NCBI GenBank assembly: GCA_047967505.1
Contig: CM106541.1
Length of the DNA: 64,000 nucleotides
Direction: 5' to 3' (one strand)
Origin: Dipteris shenzhenensis
Lineage: Eukaryota; Polypodiophyta; Polypodiopsida; Gleicheniales
A program made the position numbers and the translations under genes. Positions 42,655 to 54,830 of the stretch are shown in pieces (position 1 is the first letter of the stretch; every line of letters starts with the position of its first letter). The notes below the pieces were generated by a model. That model was not told the DNA's origin and made no database searches. It saw nothing but the letters and a program-made list of their open reading frames with translations.

Positions 42655-45600
42655 ATGTGACCCTTGGATTGGAAACGAGATCAATGGCTAGGAGTGAGGA
42701 CCACATCCTGGTAGTAGTCAGCAATGATGTAAAATGTCCAGCAAAAGGAAAAGGTATGATTGCTCTCAAGTCAGATGGAGTTGTAAAACAGTTGTCCGAT
42801 GTTCTTTATCTGCCAGATATCAAGAGGAACTTGCCCGTTTCTGCGATCACGAATCGGGACCTCAAAGTTCAATTCGATAAGAATGGCGCACAGATTTTGG
42901 ATCTTCAAGGGAAGGTCATTGGTAAAGGTACACGGTGCAGCAACATCTACGAACTCTCAGCTTTCAGTGCTCGAGCTGATGTGAGCACCACTAAGCTGTG
43001 GCATGAGAGGTTTGGTCATCTAAACCTTAGTTCTTTAAAGGAGATGCATAAAAGTGGAATGATTGTAGATCTACTAGAAATTACACATCTGCCCAATGTA
43101 TGTGAAGTTTGCATGATGGGCAAGCAACACCGATAGCCCTTTCCTAAAGAGGCCAGTAGGGCAAAGGCTCCTCTAGAGCTCGTTCACACGTACCTCTGCG
43201 GAAAGATGGAGATGGAAGCTTTGGGTGGTTCCTACTACTTCATGACGCTGATCGACGACTATAGTAGAAGGATATGGATATACTTCCTGAAGACTAAAGA
43301 TGAGGCTTTTAGTAAGTTCAAAGAATGGCATGTAATGGTCAAGAAAGAAATGGGGATGAAGGTGAAGAAGTTGAGATCAGACAGAGGCGGTGAGTTCACA
43401 TCAAGTGAATTCAAAGGTTACTGCAAAAGTCACGGGATCAAGAGGCAAAAACCCCCACCACATACACCACAGGAAAATGGAGTAGCAGAGCTCAAGATGC
43501 GCGTCATCTGCGAAATGGGCAGGAGTATGATGAAAGGGAAAGATTTGCCAAAGACTTTCTGGGCTGAAGCATGTAACACGGCAGTTTACATTCTATATCG
43601 CAGCTACACGAAGGCTGTGAATGGGATGACTCCAGTGTAGGCCTTTTCTAGTAAGAAACCTTTAGCTGCACATTTCAGAGTTTTTGGATGTGACTATTTT
43701 GTGCATGTCCCTAATGCTAACAGGACCAAATGGGAACTGAAGAGCCGGAAGTGTATTTTCTTGGGCTACAGTGAAGAGGCGAAGGGTTGCTGTCTCTATA
43801 ATTCTGTTACCAAGAAGGTAATAGTAAGTCGCGATGTGGTCTTCTCAGAATAGCCGCATCAATTGGAGGAGGACGCTTCCTTCCTAGACAACCAGGGCCA
43901 GGATATCCATCCAATACAATCACCAATAGCAGACCGAGCTCCCCCAACGGTGCTTGGGAGGATTCAAGATAAACAAGAGGAAGAAGAGCCTGCAGAACCA
44001 CAACGACAATAGCCATTCCCAAAGTGGGTAAAGCAACTTTTGGACGGCAGAGAACCTCTAGCCATTGAGGAGGAACCATCCGCCGAACACCACCGGTCCA
44101 AGAGATGAGAGGAGCAAAGAAGGGCACAGGAACACTTGGTCAACTATGCTTTGATGACAGAGGTGATCCGTGCTGAAGAACCTAAGTGTCTTGAAGAGGC
44201 ACAGGGTGATGATAGGTGGTTGGAGGCTATGAAGTCGAAGTATGGCTTCATAATGAAGAACAACACTTGGGACCTTGTGGATTGACCACCAAAACACAAG
44301 GTAATCGGCATCAAGTGGGTGTACGAGACCAAGTACAAGTTCGACGGCACGTTGGATAAGTACAAGGCTCGGCTCGTGGTAAAAGGATTCGCACAGGTAC
44401 ATGGTTTTGATTATCAGGATACTTTTGCTCCCACAGCTTGACTAACCACAATTCGCAGTGTTTTGGCTTTAGCAGCACGGGAAAGTTGGCCCGTGTTTCA
44501 GATGGATGTAAAATCCGCCTTTCTGAATGGCGATCTTGAGGAGGAGGTATACATGGAACAACCACCAGGTTTTGTGATCCCTAGTTCAGAAGGTAAAGTT
44601 TGTAAAATGAAGAAGGCACTTTACGAGTTGAAACAGGCCCCACGAGCGTGGTACCAGTGGATTGATGCCTACTTTCTGCAAAACGGGTTCAGGAGGAGCC
44701 CATCTGATGCAAATTTGTATATTTACAGAGAAGGAGGTAGGTGTATGATTGTGGTCCTTTATGCAGACAACCTTGTCATAACAGGGAACCATAAAGAGAA
44801 GATCTCGCAGACAAAGTAGTTGCTAGGAAGAGAGTTTGAAATGACAGACCTCAGATTGATGCATTTCTGTTTGGGGATTGAAGTTTGGTAAGAGCCAAAA
44901 TAAATCTTCATTTCACAACTCAAGTATGCTGGAGAGATACTAAAGGCATTTGGCATGGTTGAGTGCAAGATAGTTGGTACCCCTATGGAGGTTGACGTGA
45001 AGCTCTCAAACAAGGATTCATCACTACTGGTGGTCGAAGCGAAGTACAAAAGGCTTGTGGGCAATTTGATTTACTTGTGCAACACGCGGCCGAACATCAG
45101 TTTTGCGACTGGTGTACTAAGCAGGTTTTCCAATAAGCCTCGGGAGAACCATTGGAGGGCAGGGATGCGAGTGCTGAAATACATCAAAGGCACACTTGAT
45201 TATGGCATCACCTATACCAAGGGCAACACCTTGACCAGATTCTGTGACTCGGATTGGGCAGGAGACATGGACAGCAAGAGATCAGTGATAGGTTACTGTT
45301 TCTCACTTGGATCTGGAGCTGTGTCATGGGTCAGCAAGAAGCAACCCACAGTTGCTCTTTTTTCTACCGAGGTTGAGTACAAATCAGCATGTTTTGCTTC
45401 TTGTGAGGTAGTGTGGTTGAGGAGGACTTTAGGGGACATGGGTGCAGTGCAGAACAAGCCTACGCAGTTCTCATGTGACAATCAGAGTTGCATGGCGATT
45501 GCCAAGAACCCTGTGTTCCACGCTCGCATAAAACACATTGAGATTCAATATCACTTTGTACGCAAGCTCATCATGGATGGAGAGGTCGACTTGGTGTACT

Positions 45601-45701
45601 GTCCGACTACAGAGAATGCTGCGGACATCTTCACAAAGGCTCTTGGAAGAGACTTGCTGGAGAGGCATCTTCATCGACTTGGCATTGGGCCGAAAAAGTA
45701 A
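42655..45701 (+). pseudogene. copia pol relic, ten in-frame stops, no frameshift
   Basis: A copia polyprotein from just after the protease to the end of RNase H, all in one frame (about 1015 codons). Landmarks: pre-integrase LWHERFGHLNLSSL (about 42990) and CEVCMMGKQ; integrase with LRSDRGGEF and PQENGVAE; reverse transcriptase from KWVYETKYKFDGTL to YADN (about 44760); RNase H with CDSDWAGD and the terminal HLHRLGIGPKK. Stops lie at 43134, 43638, 43851, 44010, 44106, 44283, 44439, 44817, 44889 and 44901. The first integrase Asp position reads HTYLCG (Tyr) and the second Asp of the RT YxDD is Asn, so the enzymes would be dead. Gag, protease and the 5' LTR are missing. The 60-bp array lies at the break point. 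Confidence 0.9.
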
Positions 45702-45720
45702 GTTCACTTGCGGGTGGACA

Positions 45721-45731
45721 TTGAGGGGGGG
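45721..45731 (+). promoter_or_regulatory. polypurine tract of decayed copia
   Basis: ttgaggggggg directly before the LTR start tgttagatatc. Confidence 0.75.
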
Positions 45732-46330
45732 TGTTAGATATCAATGCTCCACTCTCGTGTAACTACGTGGGAACGAGCTAACTCTACTTGTAAGCCCCAC
45801 ATATGAGGAGAAGGCATTTGAGTTGCTCGGTTATCCGTAGATCCTGGTTTGGACACCAGATGGGGGCCATATGTGGCCTGATTGCTGGACGGCTTCAGAT
45901 AGACTTGGCACACTGCCAACTAGGCTACATGCAAGTGCGGGAAGGCATCCCATGACTGACCGCACTGAGGGTAGATGGAGCATTTCTCGGTGCAGCCCAC
46001 TCTCAGGTTCCGGGGCCCGTTTGGAGCCCCAGATGATCCTGGATGGCTCTGGGCCGAACAGAGTCCATAGGTTAGTTGCTCTATTTTGAGCCACGGTTCT
46101 ATCGTGTGGTCGGTGGCCTATTTTGGGACCGACCCCCAGTCGGCCGTTTTGGGCGGACTGGGTCGATCACCCAATTGGGTCTAACTGACGGTGGCTATAT
46201 AAGAGCAAGCCCGCGAAGCCCATATTCATCACTGGCTACAGCAACCCTAATTCCTTAGCATCTAGCCTCCGTCCTCTATTGTTTCCAGCACGCCATCGAA
46301 GCTCCTCACACAAGAGCACATGACTGGGAG
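45732..46330 (+). repeat. 3' LTR of decayed copia (end uncertain)
   Basis: Starts tgttagatatcaatgctcc after the purine tract. ctatataagagc at about 46195 is the LTR TATA box. The right end cannot be fixed because the 5' LTR is absent; it must lie between about 46260 and 46440, where the YSL relic begins. Confidence 0.6.
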
Positions 46331-46454
46331 GCAGCCCCATCTATTGTATCAGTTTTACAGTAATCAAATTTTTTATTCTCCATACTATCAACTTTTCTCT
46401 CTTGCATACGAGATCCTGTTATTTGTTGAGCACAGACGTATTGTTTTCTTACAA

Positions 46455-47273
46455 GATATCCGTCCATGGATAGGCTCAAGCCACAGTCCGTGGCATCGTA
46501 GTCAGTGCAATTTTGGGTGCTCTTTTCTGCATCATCATTCATACGCTCAGCTTGACGATTGGAATTATCCCCTCTCTCAATGTATCGGCGGGTCTGCTTA
46601 GCTTTTTTTGCATCAAATTTTGGATGAGCTTGCTTACTAGGATAGGTATTGCACATAAGCCCTTCACCAGACAAGAAAACACAGTGATCCAGACTTCCAT
46701 AGTCGCCTGTTATGGTGTCGCTTTTAGTGGTACGGATTGCATTTGCCATTCCCAGATTACCAGATACCTTGCATTGTTAAATAAGTGATGCCCCGTGCTT
46801 CCTCCAAATTTAATCGAGATCGCACTTGCGGAAGATGATTCCTTATAGGACTCTTGACTTTTTGTAGCGTAGCTGTTAACATTCAGCTTCATGACACTTG
46901 CCTTAACTTTTTAGGTGGGTTCAGTATGTACCTCATCGCTATGGACGAGAGAACTTATGATATTGTTAATACAAGTGGTAAAGGCCATGCAGACGGCTGT
47001 GTAGAGGTGAAAAACCCAGGGTTTGTGGTTGGATAATTGGATATGTACTTGCAGTCAGTTTTCTTGGTCTCGTGGCACTGCTTCCTCTTCATAAGGTACA
47101 TGCTTTTAAATATGCATTGGCTGGCAACCTATATCTATTGTTTATCTTAATTAGAGCATTGCGGTTGCTGGGCAGATTTTGATTGTTGATTACAAACTCA
47201 CTTACCCCAGTGGTACGATGACTGCTCTGCTCATCAATAGTTTTCATACAGACCATGGAGTCAAATGAGCACA
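46455..47273 (+). pseudogene. YSL (yellow stripe-like) metal transporter, exon fragments
   Basis: YSL proteins of the oligopeptide transporter family carry metal-nicotianamine complexes across membranes. Exon 1 (about 46455-46729) starts DIRPW, changes frame, then reads GIVVSAILGALFCIIIH, NVSAGLL and KPFTRQENTVIQT..CYGVAFSG. A phase-1 intron 46730-46914 (gtacgg..tttttag) joins to GFSMYLIAMDERTYDIV. After KNPG a frame change gives IIGYVLAVSFLGLVALLPLHK to 47095 (gtacat donor). Exon 3 (47176-47273) reads [24 protein letters not shown] and ends at a TGA just before a gtaaga donor. The order matches the start of the YSL core. The N-terminus is missing next to the copia LTR, and two frameshifts plus the stop make it dead. 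Confidence 0.88.
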
Positions 47274-47515
47274 GTAAGAGTCTTAACTCTAGTAGCCTAA
47301 TTAACAAGCCCATAGCCAACAAAACTGCTCGATGTCTGATTATTGCACTTTTCTAGATTATCCATTGATTTCCATGCTAGATTCGATTCGAAAATTGATT
47401 AGCTTCTCAAAAAAACTGTCTTTTTCTTGAAACCAAATAGGGATGGAATAAATTTCAAGTACAGATTTTCACAAGCTTCTATAGAAAATATTCTTACATC
47501 GACTGTGTTGCAGGT

Positions 47516-47583
47516 CTTAAGAAAGTTTCCCCATGGGTTCACATCAAGGGAACTTGTTAACAAGTTATTTGAAAGTTTAATTT
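47516..47583 (+). pseudogene. possible further YSL exon remnant
   Basis: tgttgcag is followed by VLRKF, where YSL proteins continue after the previous exon, but similarity is lost after a few residues. Confidence 0.25.
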
Positions 47584-48362
47584 GAAGTTATAACTTCTAT
47601 CCTTTAGCATATCTAGGAATTACATCTCTTGTTGGACCTTTTTGTCTCTTTTGGTTTTAGCGATGTTGAGAGGCGTTGTCACACTTCGTACATTTTGAAG
47701 ACATGTAACCGAGGAGAAGCTGCAAGTCATTCGATCTCCTCGAAAGATCATGCCCCTAGTAAGTTTGCTATTTTTCACGATTTTTTCTTGAGATGGCATA
47801 TTGCATGCAATCCCTTGTAGTGTTTACTACTCTTTCTACGTCTATTTGTAGCTTATGTTCACCTTTGACTTCAATGCAAAGTCAGTTTTTCATCTGGAGC
47901 ATAGAAATGGCAGCTTTCTCGGATCCTACCTCTAGGTATATGCTGGGCCATGCTCACAAGAAAATTTTAAACTATGGTAGTAACACTTGAGGCCATTAAC
48001 CATTTAGGGACAATAATTAATCCCCATTACTACATTTACTAGGTCATGGTGCCTCATTTCTTGCACACACGCACAGTTGTTCTAGAATATTCTCAAAACT
48101 ACTTTGATGAGAGTTAAAAGTAGCAAAGAAAAGACTCTATGGCTTAGGAGGGACCAAGCTTTGCAATATCTAAGTTCAAGACTCTATACTGTTAATGGTC
48201 CACACTAATAATATCAAATTATTCGAAAGGAGATAGAAGTTAGGATTGTAAATGTAAAATAAATATTTCCACTACTCTTTTTCAAATTTCCAACTAAGAG
48301 AATAACCTAAGAAATTTTGAAACTCTAAATATTTAATAGAAATTATGAAATACAAAATATCC
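47584..48362. other. intergenic, no gene seen
   Basis: AT-rich, no supported feature. Confidence 0.4.
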
Positions 48363-48910
48363 TAATGACCCATTCCATATTTTTCTCCTTCAAAGATGCG
48401 ATGTGGTTGTGTAGGGTGAAAATGGGCCCTCTGACCTCCCCGTGCCCACATCCAGTGTCCGATGGGACTCAAACTTTGCAAGAGCATGGAGACCATAGGT
48501 TTTAGCAAATTTTGAGCCCAATCCGACTCATGGACATGCAAATACTAATGACCCATTTCATATTTGCAGACTCAGTGATGCAACGAGGTGCATGGGGTAA
48601 AAATGGGTCCTCTGACCTCCCCGTACCCACATCTGGTGTTAGATAGGACTCAAACTTTGCAAGAGCATGGAGACCATAGGGTTTAGGAGCTCTGTAAATT
48701 TTGAGTCTGATTGGACACATGGACATGCAAATCCTAATGACCCATTCCATATTTTCTCCTTCCGTGATGCAACGACGTGCATAGGATGAAAATGGGCCCT
48801 CTAACCTCGCCATGCCTACATCCAATGTCGGATGGGACTCAAACTTTGCAAGAGCATCGAGAGCCTAGGGTTTAGGACCAGTGCAAATTTTGAGCTCGAT
48901 CCGATGTTAA
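48363..48910. repeat. tandem repeat of about 185 bp, three units
   Basis: taatgacccatt(c/t)catatt starts at 48363, 48546 and 48735. Each unit carries ctctgacctccccgt-like and gactcaaactttgcaagagc. Confidence 0.92.
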
Positions 48911-49559
48911 ATTACACGGTGCAGTGGAACCGAAACTGAACAAAGAATAGAGAGTACACAACAAACTGGAGAGGAACAAATTTTTTTTCTTCAATACTGA
49001 TGTAGTATAGATGATGGCTCCATCCACTCGTGCGCTCCCACAATGGAGCTTAGATGGCAATCTAGACAGATACTAGGTGAAGAGCTTCTAGCTAGAAGAT
49101 CTAATCTGATTTGAACTGATTTGATACAATGGACTGGGAAGGTCGCCTCTTTATAGCTATGAGGGCAGTAGCCGAATCAACGTAGTCGATGGAACTGACC
49201 AGTCAACCTAGTCGGTGGAGTCACTAGCTTCATTGTACATAAGAGAAAGATCATGCTTGTTAGAGTAGCTAGTACTATCAGTGGCCACAAGGATAAAATG
49301 TAAAGAAAATGAATAAATATTTGAGTCTCAAAACATTTTAAATGAATTATAAAATATTACACCCTCAATGAAAGCAAGTTGACATTTTATAATTCCAACT
49401 AATCACATCCTATCATGTCAAAACACCATTTGAAAGGCATTTTAGTCAAAGATGGCGGGTCTAATGCTCCTTTGTTGTTGTGAAAGCAATCTCGTCTTAA
49501 GGTTTCAGTTGCCCAATGAATTATTGAGCTATTTCCTTGTGGTAAGACACAGCACAATC
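48911..49559 (-). other. intergenic, possible LTR fragment on minus strand
   Basis: The minus strand reads ctataaagaggcgacc at about 49165-49150, followed by sequence resembling an LTR R-U5 leader. No partner LTR or primer site was found. Low support. Confidence 0.25.
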
Positions 49560-50483
49560 TCATAAGAGATTTTGGGAAATCGGATCAGTGCCATTATCCT
49601 CATGTAGTGGGTATAAACAATGCATAGAATGGCACCAGTGCCATTCTCCCAATGCAATGGATAGAATGGCAGTAGCACCATCTCCACAACCTCCTATAAG
49701 CATGTGGGGAATGGAACTACTACCATTCTCTAGAACCTCATAAGAGGTTTAGGGGAATGGCACCAATACCATTATCCCTTGCAGTGGGCATACATAATGG
49801 GTAGAATGGTTGTGGTGCCATTCTCTAATGCAATGGGTAGAATGGTAGTAATACCATTCTTCACAACCTTGTATAAGGATGTGGGGAATGGCTCTAATTC
49901 CATTCTTTGAAACCTCCTAGGAGGTTCAGGGTATTGACAATAGTGCCATTCCTTTCATAGAAATGGATAGAATGGCAGTACTACCATTCTCCAGAATTTC
50001 ACAGGAGATTTAAGGGAATAGCACTTGAGCCATTATCCCCTTGCAATCGGTATAAACAATGGGTAGAATGGAATTTGTGCCATTCTCCCAATGTAATGGG
50101 AAGAATGGTAGTACTATCACTCTCTATAACCTCCCATAAGGTTTGTGGGGAATGGCACCATTGTCTTTATCCATAACCTCATAAGAGGTTTAAGGGATTG
50201 TCACTAGTGTCATTCTGCACAACCTCCCATGGCAATGTGGAGAACAACATGGCTACACTTCTGTAAAACCTCAAAGAAGGTTTGGGGGAATGGCACTAGT
50301 GCCATTATCCCCTTGTAGTAGGCATAAACAATGCATAGAATGGCACTGGTGCCACTCTCCCAATGTAATGGATAATGGCAATAGTATATTTTCCACAATT
50401 TGCTATAAGGATGTCGGGAATGGCACTATTGCCATTCTCCATACCTCATAGGAGGTACAGGGGAATGGCACTAGCGCCAAAGA
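49560..50483. repeat. palindrome-unit minisatellite
   Basis: An irregular array of dyads: aatggcac..gtgccatt and aatggtagtactaccatt variants alternate with cacaacctcc(t)ataag(g)atgtgggg and cataagaggtttaggggaatgg. aatggcactagtgccatt at 50289-50306 is a perfect 18-bp palindrome. A larger phrase (..ccattatccccttgcagtgggtataaacaatgggtagaatgg) recurs near 49590, 49770, 50030 and 50310. Confidence 0.88.
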
Positions 50484-51215
50484 CAAAAGGTATGGATTTT
50501 ATAGTAGATATACCAAAGACACAAGGTGGATATGATTCTTTTTTTGTAGTGATTGGCCATCTTACAAAGATGGCTCACTTTATTCCCAATAGGGGATTGA
50601 TGGACTTCTTTATTAGAAACATATTTCGTGTACATGGATTACCTAAATCCATAATATCAAATAGAGATATTGGATTTACTAGTCATTTTTGGACTTCCGT
50701 GTTTGATACATGTAGGACTGACCTTAGAATAAGTATTGGGGATAAAGCCTAAAACAAATGATTAGATAGAGAGAGTCAGCTGAAGATATATTGAGTGCAT
50801 ATATTTCATTGAGGCAATGTGCATGGAACATTTGATTACCATTCGTAGAATTTGCTTATAATGCATGAAAACATGCATCCACAAGGATGAACCAATTTGA
50901 TGGATTTAGACCACAAAATCCAAATACGATTAAGATACCTCAAGAAGTGTCAAGGTTAGTAGATTATACAATCCAAATGTGAGAAATGCTAGCACTTGTA
51001 GAAGAAAATATCCACCAACCTATGGATAGAGAGAAAATTTATGCAAATGAAAATAGAACTTTTCAAGGATTTTCAAGAAGGAGAGAGGCTTTTCTAGACT
51101 TCCTTCACACCAAAAGTCCTTAAACAATAGGGCAAGATAGCACCCCAAGATTGTGGGATGTGGTTGATTTTGAAAAGAATAGGTAAGGTAGCCTACAAGA
51201 ATTGCCTTAGGGTCA
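50484..51215 (+). pseudogene. Ty3/gypsy integrase relic
   Basis: The translation from 50490 reads MDFIVDIPKTQGGYDSFFVV then LTKMAHFIP, FRVHGLPKSI and FTSHFWTSVF, closely parallel to the gypsy integrase at 63.4-63.7 kb, and later GKVAYKNCL near 51190, a C-terminal domain block. The first catalytic Asp (MDFI) is present. The second reads SNRDIGF, where the better element has SDRDVRF. It is open to 50750, after which many stops appear. It starts abruptly at the edge of the palindromic array. Confidence 0.85.
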
Positions 51216-52250
51216 TCTTATATTTCACATTTCTCTGTAAATCAATTTTCTATCAATGGCTTGGACCATAACAAAACCTTGACTTGTATTGGAGCTTGAA
51301 AACTTACTCTTCCTATCAAAACAAGCTCCTCCAGTCTCTATTTTCCATCATCTACTAGCACTTCCACATCCATTATTGAGAAATCCAAAACAAAGAAAAA
51401 GGGTCAAGTGAGATTTGGATCAAAGTGCTCAAATTTCACATCCCATATTGTCCTTCCCCACTTTCTGAATTCTAAATCCTTTTTTACTATTTAATAATTT
51501 GACGTGTGTGGCTCTATGTTTCCTTTGCATGGCCTTTATGTCTTGTGAAAAGATTGCTCTTTTAGACTCTATATGCCCTAAGGTGTATATGTATTTTGGA
51601 AAGATATTACCTTATCCGACACTGATGTAGACTTTATTGTGTGGAAAGTATCATATGTGGGACTACGTGTTCCAGATGGATGGATACTACATAGTAAAAA
51701 TTTCAATTGGTGTTGCTTTGATATCTTCACACCGCCCATTGAGACAACATCTTAGACTGCAAAGGGCCTCCCCTATGGTTTACACTATGCCTTGACCCCA
51801 TGCACCATTTCTATGAGATCCACATGTTTGCCAATGCCTTGAGTTGCAAAATATCTTTCATACAAATATGCATTTATTTTTTACTCATTTTTCCTTTTAA
51901 TTCCAAATAACCACTACTTGTATGGTTGGTTTCTCTCTCATGGTGTCCTTCACTTTCAACCATCCCTTGATTAGGCACAAATTTGCATGCTTCCACCTTC
52001 ACTATATTGCTATTAGACTCCTCATTGGTGTCAATAATTCATTTTCCTTACTTTGCATTGAGCTCTTCTACTTTGGCTAGTTTTCCACATCAATTGCTTT
52101 GAACTTTGGCAATGCACTTAAATGCTCCATCTTTGGGTTTATGTATCCTCTATTGCTTTCTTTCCTCCTTGTTTATCATTGACTTTCTTGTCTACTCTTG
52201 GCCTTCCTTATACATCAAGGTCACATCATCCTTTACTTTTCCGTCATCTC

Positions 52251-52253
<3 letters not shown>
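51216..52253. other. intergenic, no gene seen
   Basis: No recognisable gene or repeat. Confidence 0.4.
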
Positions 52254-52311
<58 letters not shown>

Positions 52312-52788
52312 AGCATAACTAAGACACTATTTGAAGAGATGGATGCCCATAGGCACAAATAACTATCTCATGGTGCAGGAACCAAAGCAAGGGTTAAAAA
52401 AGAAAGGTCCTTGAAAAATGTCATTCCTAAGATAGTAGATTCCAAAGCAAGGGTCAAGAAACGAAAGGTCTTTGAAAAATGTTAAAATAGTAGATTCTAA
52501 GCAAAAACACGTGTAACATTATGCAACCACTAAAATCGAGCAAGATAGTGCTAAAAAGGCAATCAAATAACTTAGTTAACTTTGAAGTTCACGATAACGG
52601 TAGCCAGCTAACATTAGCTAACTTTGAAAAATATGCTAACCACTTTTAAATCCTTGTTAAAGCATAAAGTTGCTAGCTGTCCCTTTTCTTTGGAGGACGC
52701 AAAAGAGTGTTGTCATTATCTAATGTGGACGTGTTTATGTGGGGATAGGATTATCTAATGTGGACGTGTTTATGTGGGGATAGGACGT

Positions 52789-52848
<60 letters not shown>

Positions 52849-53283
52849 AGCATAACTAAGACAATATTTGAAGAGATGGATGCCCATAGGCACAAATAAC
52901 TATCTCATGGTGCAAGAACCAAAGCAAGGGTTAAAAAAGAAAGGTCCTTGAAAATGTCATTCGTAAGATAGTAGATTCCAAAGCAAGGGTCAAGAAACGA
53001 AAGGTCTTTGAAAAATGTTAAAATAGTAGATTCCAAGCAAAAACATGTGCAACATTATGCAACCACTGAAATCGAGCAAGATAGTGCTAAAAAGGCAATC
53101 AAATAACTTAGCTAAGTTTGAAGTTCATGATAAAGGTAGCCAGCTAACATTAGCCAACTTTGAAAAATATGCTAACCACAATCCTCGTTGAAGCACAAAG
53201 TTGCTAGCTGTCCCTTTTCTTTGGAGGACACAAAAGAGTGTTGTCATTATCTAATGTGGATGTGTTTATGTGGGGATAGGATT
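52254..53283 (+). repeat. 537-bp tandem duplication led by (GA)n
   Basis: Each unit begins with a GA tract (52254-52304 and 52795-52842) followed by tttaagagcataactaagac and ends gtggacgtgtttatgtgggg. The copies are highly similar, with scattered substitutions and small indels. Between them (about 52720-52794) a 31-bp motif ttatctaatgtggacgtgtttatgtggggat is itself repeated. Confidence 0.93.
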
Positions 53284-54310
53284 CAAGAGCTTCTATCAAA
53301 CGTTGAGGGGGAAAAGATTGACCAACATTTGGGCCATTACTCAAGACCAAGAACAAGGCATCACACTACATCCATCTTGTGTATGATAATGGATAGCATG
53401 ATCTATGGACTCTTCTTTATTACGGGGCAATAATGAAGCAATTTGGGGATCCTTTGAACATCCTTGAGCCACTTGTCACAAAGAAAACCTTTTAAGGGAA
53501 AGTGAAATCCAAGCATATCTACATGTGCAATATCAATGTGTTGTTTACCATTGTTACAACCAACCAATAAAAAAGAAATAAAAGCAAAAAGTCCAATTCC
53601 CCCCCTCCCCCTCACTCACCCACCCACCCACTCACACCCCCATGGCCAACTACGAAGGGCACATGTGCTCGTGGCCTAGCAACAGGGAGGCAACGCGGGA
53701 GCCACCTTAAGTGGGCAAATGCCCTACTACCCAACTTGCCACGCTGCTTTGCCAAAACCTCCATTGCTTGTGTTAAGGAAAACGAGCTAAGATGTTGTAG
53801 AGAATTTATTTTAGGAACTACATAATGCATGCCTTTAAAGTGTACACATGTTAAACCAATTAGGATAACTCCAACCTAAAAAATATATATTTTTCTAGCT
53901 CTTTATGTTGCAATAACATTTAAAAAATAAATATAAAGCTTTATGAAGAGATTGTTCGTAAACTGTAAGCATCGGCCACCAGCTTTGAGGTGCTAAGACT
54001 TTTAATCTTTTAAAATAATTGTAACTGGAAAAAAATAATTTAGCTCTTACACTTTAAAAACTAGACACAAGCAACCCTCCAAAGTCACACTACCAATGGA
54101 AACTCTAATCCATACATTTCCCCACAAACCATGAAAATTATAGTCCATACATTTCCGCACAAAAGAAACAAAAATATTTTTTGCTTGCATGATAGGGAGG
54201 TCTTTTTTCCAAACGAATTTCACCTTGTTGATGTGACGAGGCAATTGTCTTTACATTATCGTGTAAATTCCTTAGAATAAGTGGCGACTACAAATGTAAT
54301 TCTTGGCAGC
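53284..54310. other. intergenic, no gene seen
   Basis: Includes a cccccctccccctcactcacccacccaccc stretch (about 53598-53640). No supported gene. Confidence 0.4.
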
Positions 54311-54322
54311 TCTATAAATATC
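54311..54322 (+). promoter_or_regulatory. candidate TATA box for the monooxygenase gene
   Basis: tctataaatatc, the best TATA match in the 1.1 kb upstream of the ATG at 55319. The distance implies a long 5' leader or 5'-UTR intron. Confidence 0.35.
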
Positions 54323-54639
54323 AAGTGCATTCAACTGTTTTGGCTTGGTTGGCTCGAAGTACTGATGAGGAGCTGGACTTCACGATGAAGATAACTAATG
54401 TGGATTTTATTATTACACAAATCAGACATACATACAGTCAACCCCACTCTCCCTTCCTTCCACATCGCTATAGGGGTTTAGAAGCCCGTTTCCTAGAATG
54501 CAGCTTGCCTTGTTGATTATAATCAACAATTCCCAATGTTTTATTAAAAAGCATGGACCCATTGTGATCAAAGGAGATTTCTCAAAAGGCCTAATTGCTC
54601 TCCCTAATCGCATCTACGCTCCCTAACTATTAATTTGTC

Positions 54640-54830
54640 TATCTCTTTGCTCCCTCCTCCCGACTCCTCCCGCTTCCTCCTTCCTCCCCTCCTTTGCTCT
54701 CTCCCTCCTCCTTCCTCCTTTCCTCCTCTGCTCCCCCTTCTTCCTCCTTCCTTCGTCGCTCCCCGTCTCCCCTCCTCCTTCCTCCTTCCCTCCTCTCTCC
54801 CCCTTCCTCCCCTTTTCTTCCTTCTTGCAT
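54640..54830 (+). repeat. TCC-rich polypyrimidine tract
   Basis: About 190 bp almost free of purines (tcctcccgcttcctccttcc..). Pyrimidine tracts like this are common in plant promoters and 5' UTRs. Its long open frame is a low-complexity artefact. Confidence 0.85.

Noticed and set aside
42655-45701. Stop-codon readthrough or U-to-C RNA editing rescuing the copia frame
   Set aside because: Editing of that kind is known from organelles of some plants, not nuclear retrotransposons, and two catalytic residues are also lost, so simple decay is enough.
46306-46749. 147-aa minus-strand frame
   Set aside because: It lies antisense to the YSL exons, which have family motifs and splice sites.
47814-47822. 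cttgtagtg as the inverted partner of the CACTA end at 31122
   Set aside because: Only nine bases match, no subterminal repeats adjoin it, and a chance occurrence in a window of this size is likely.
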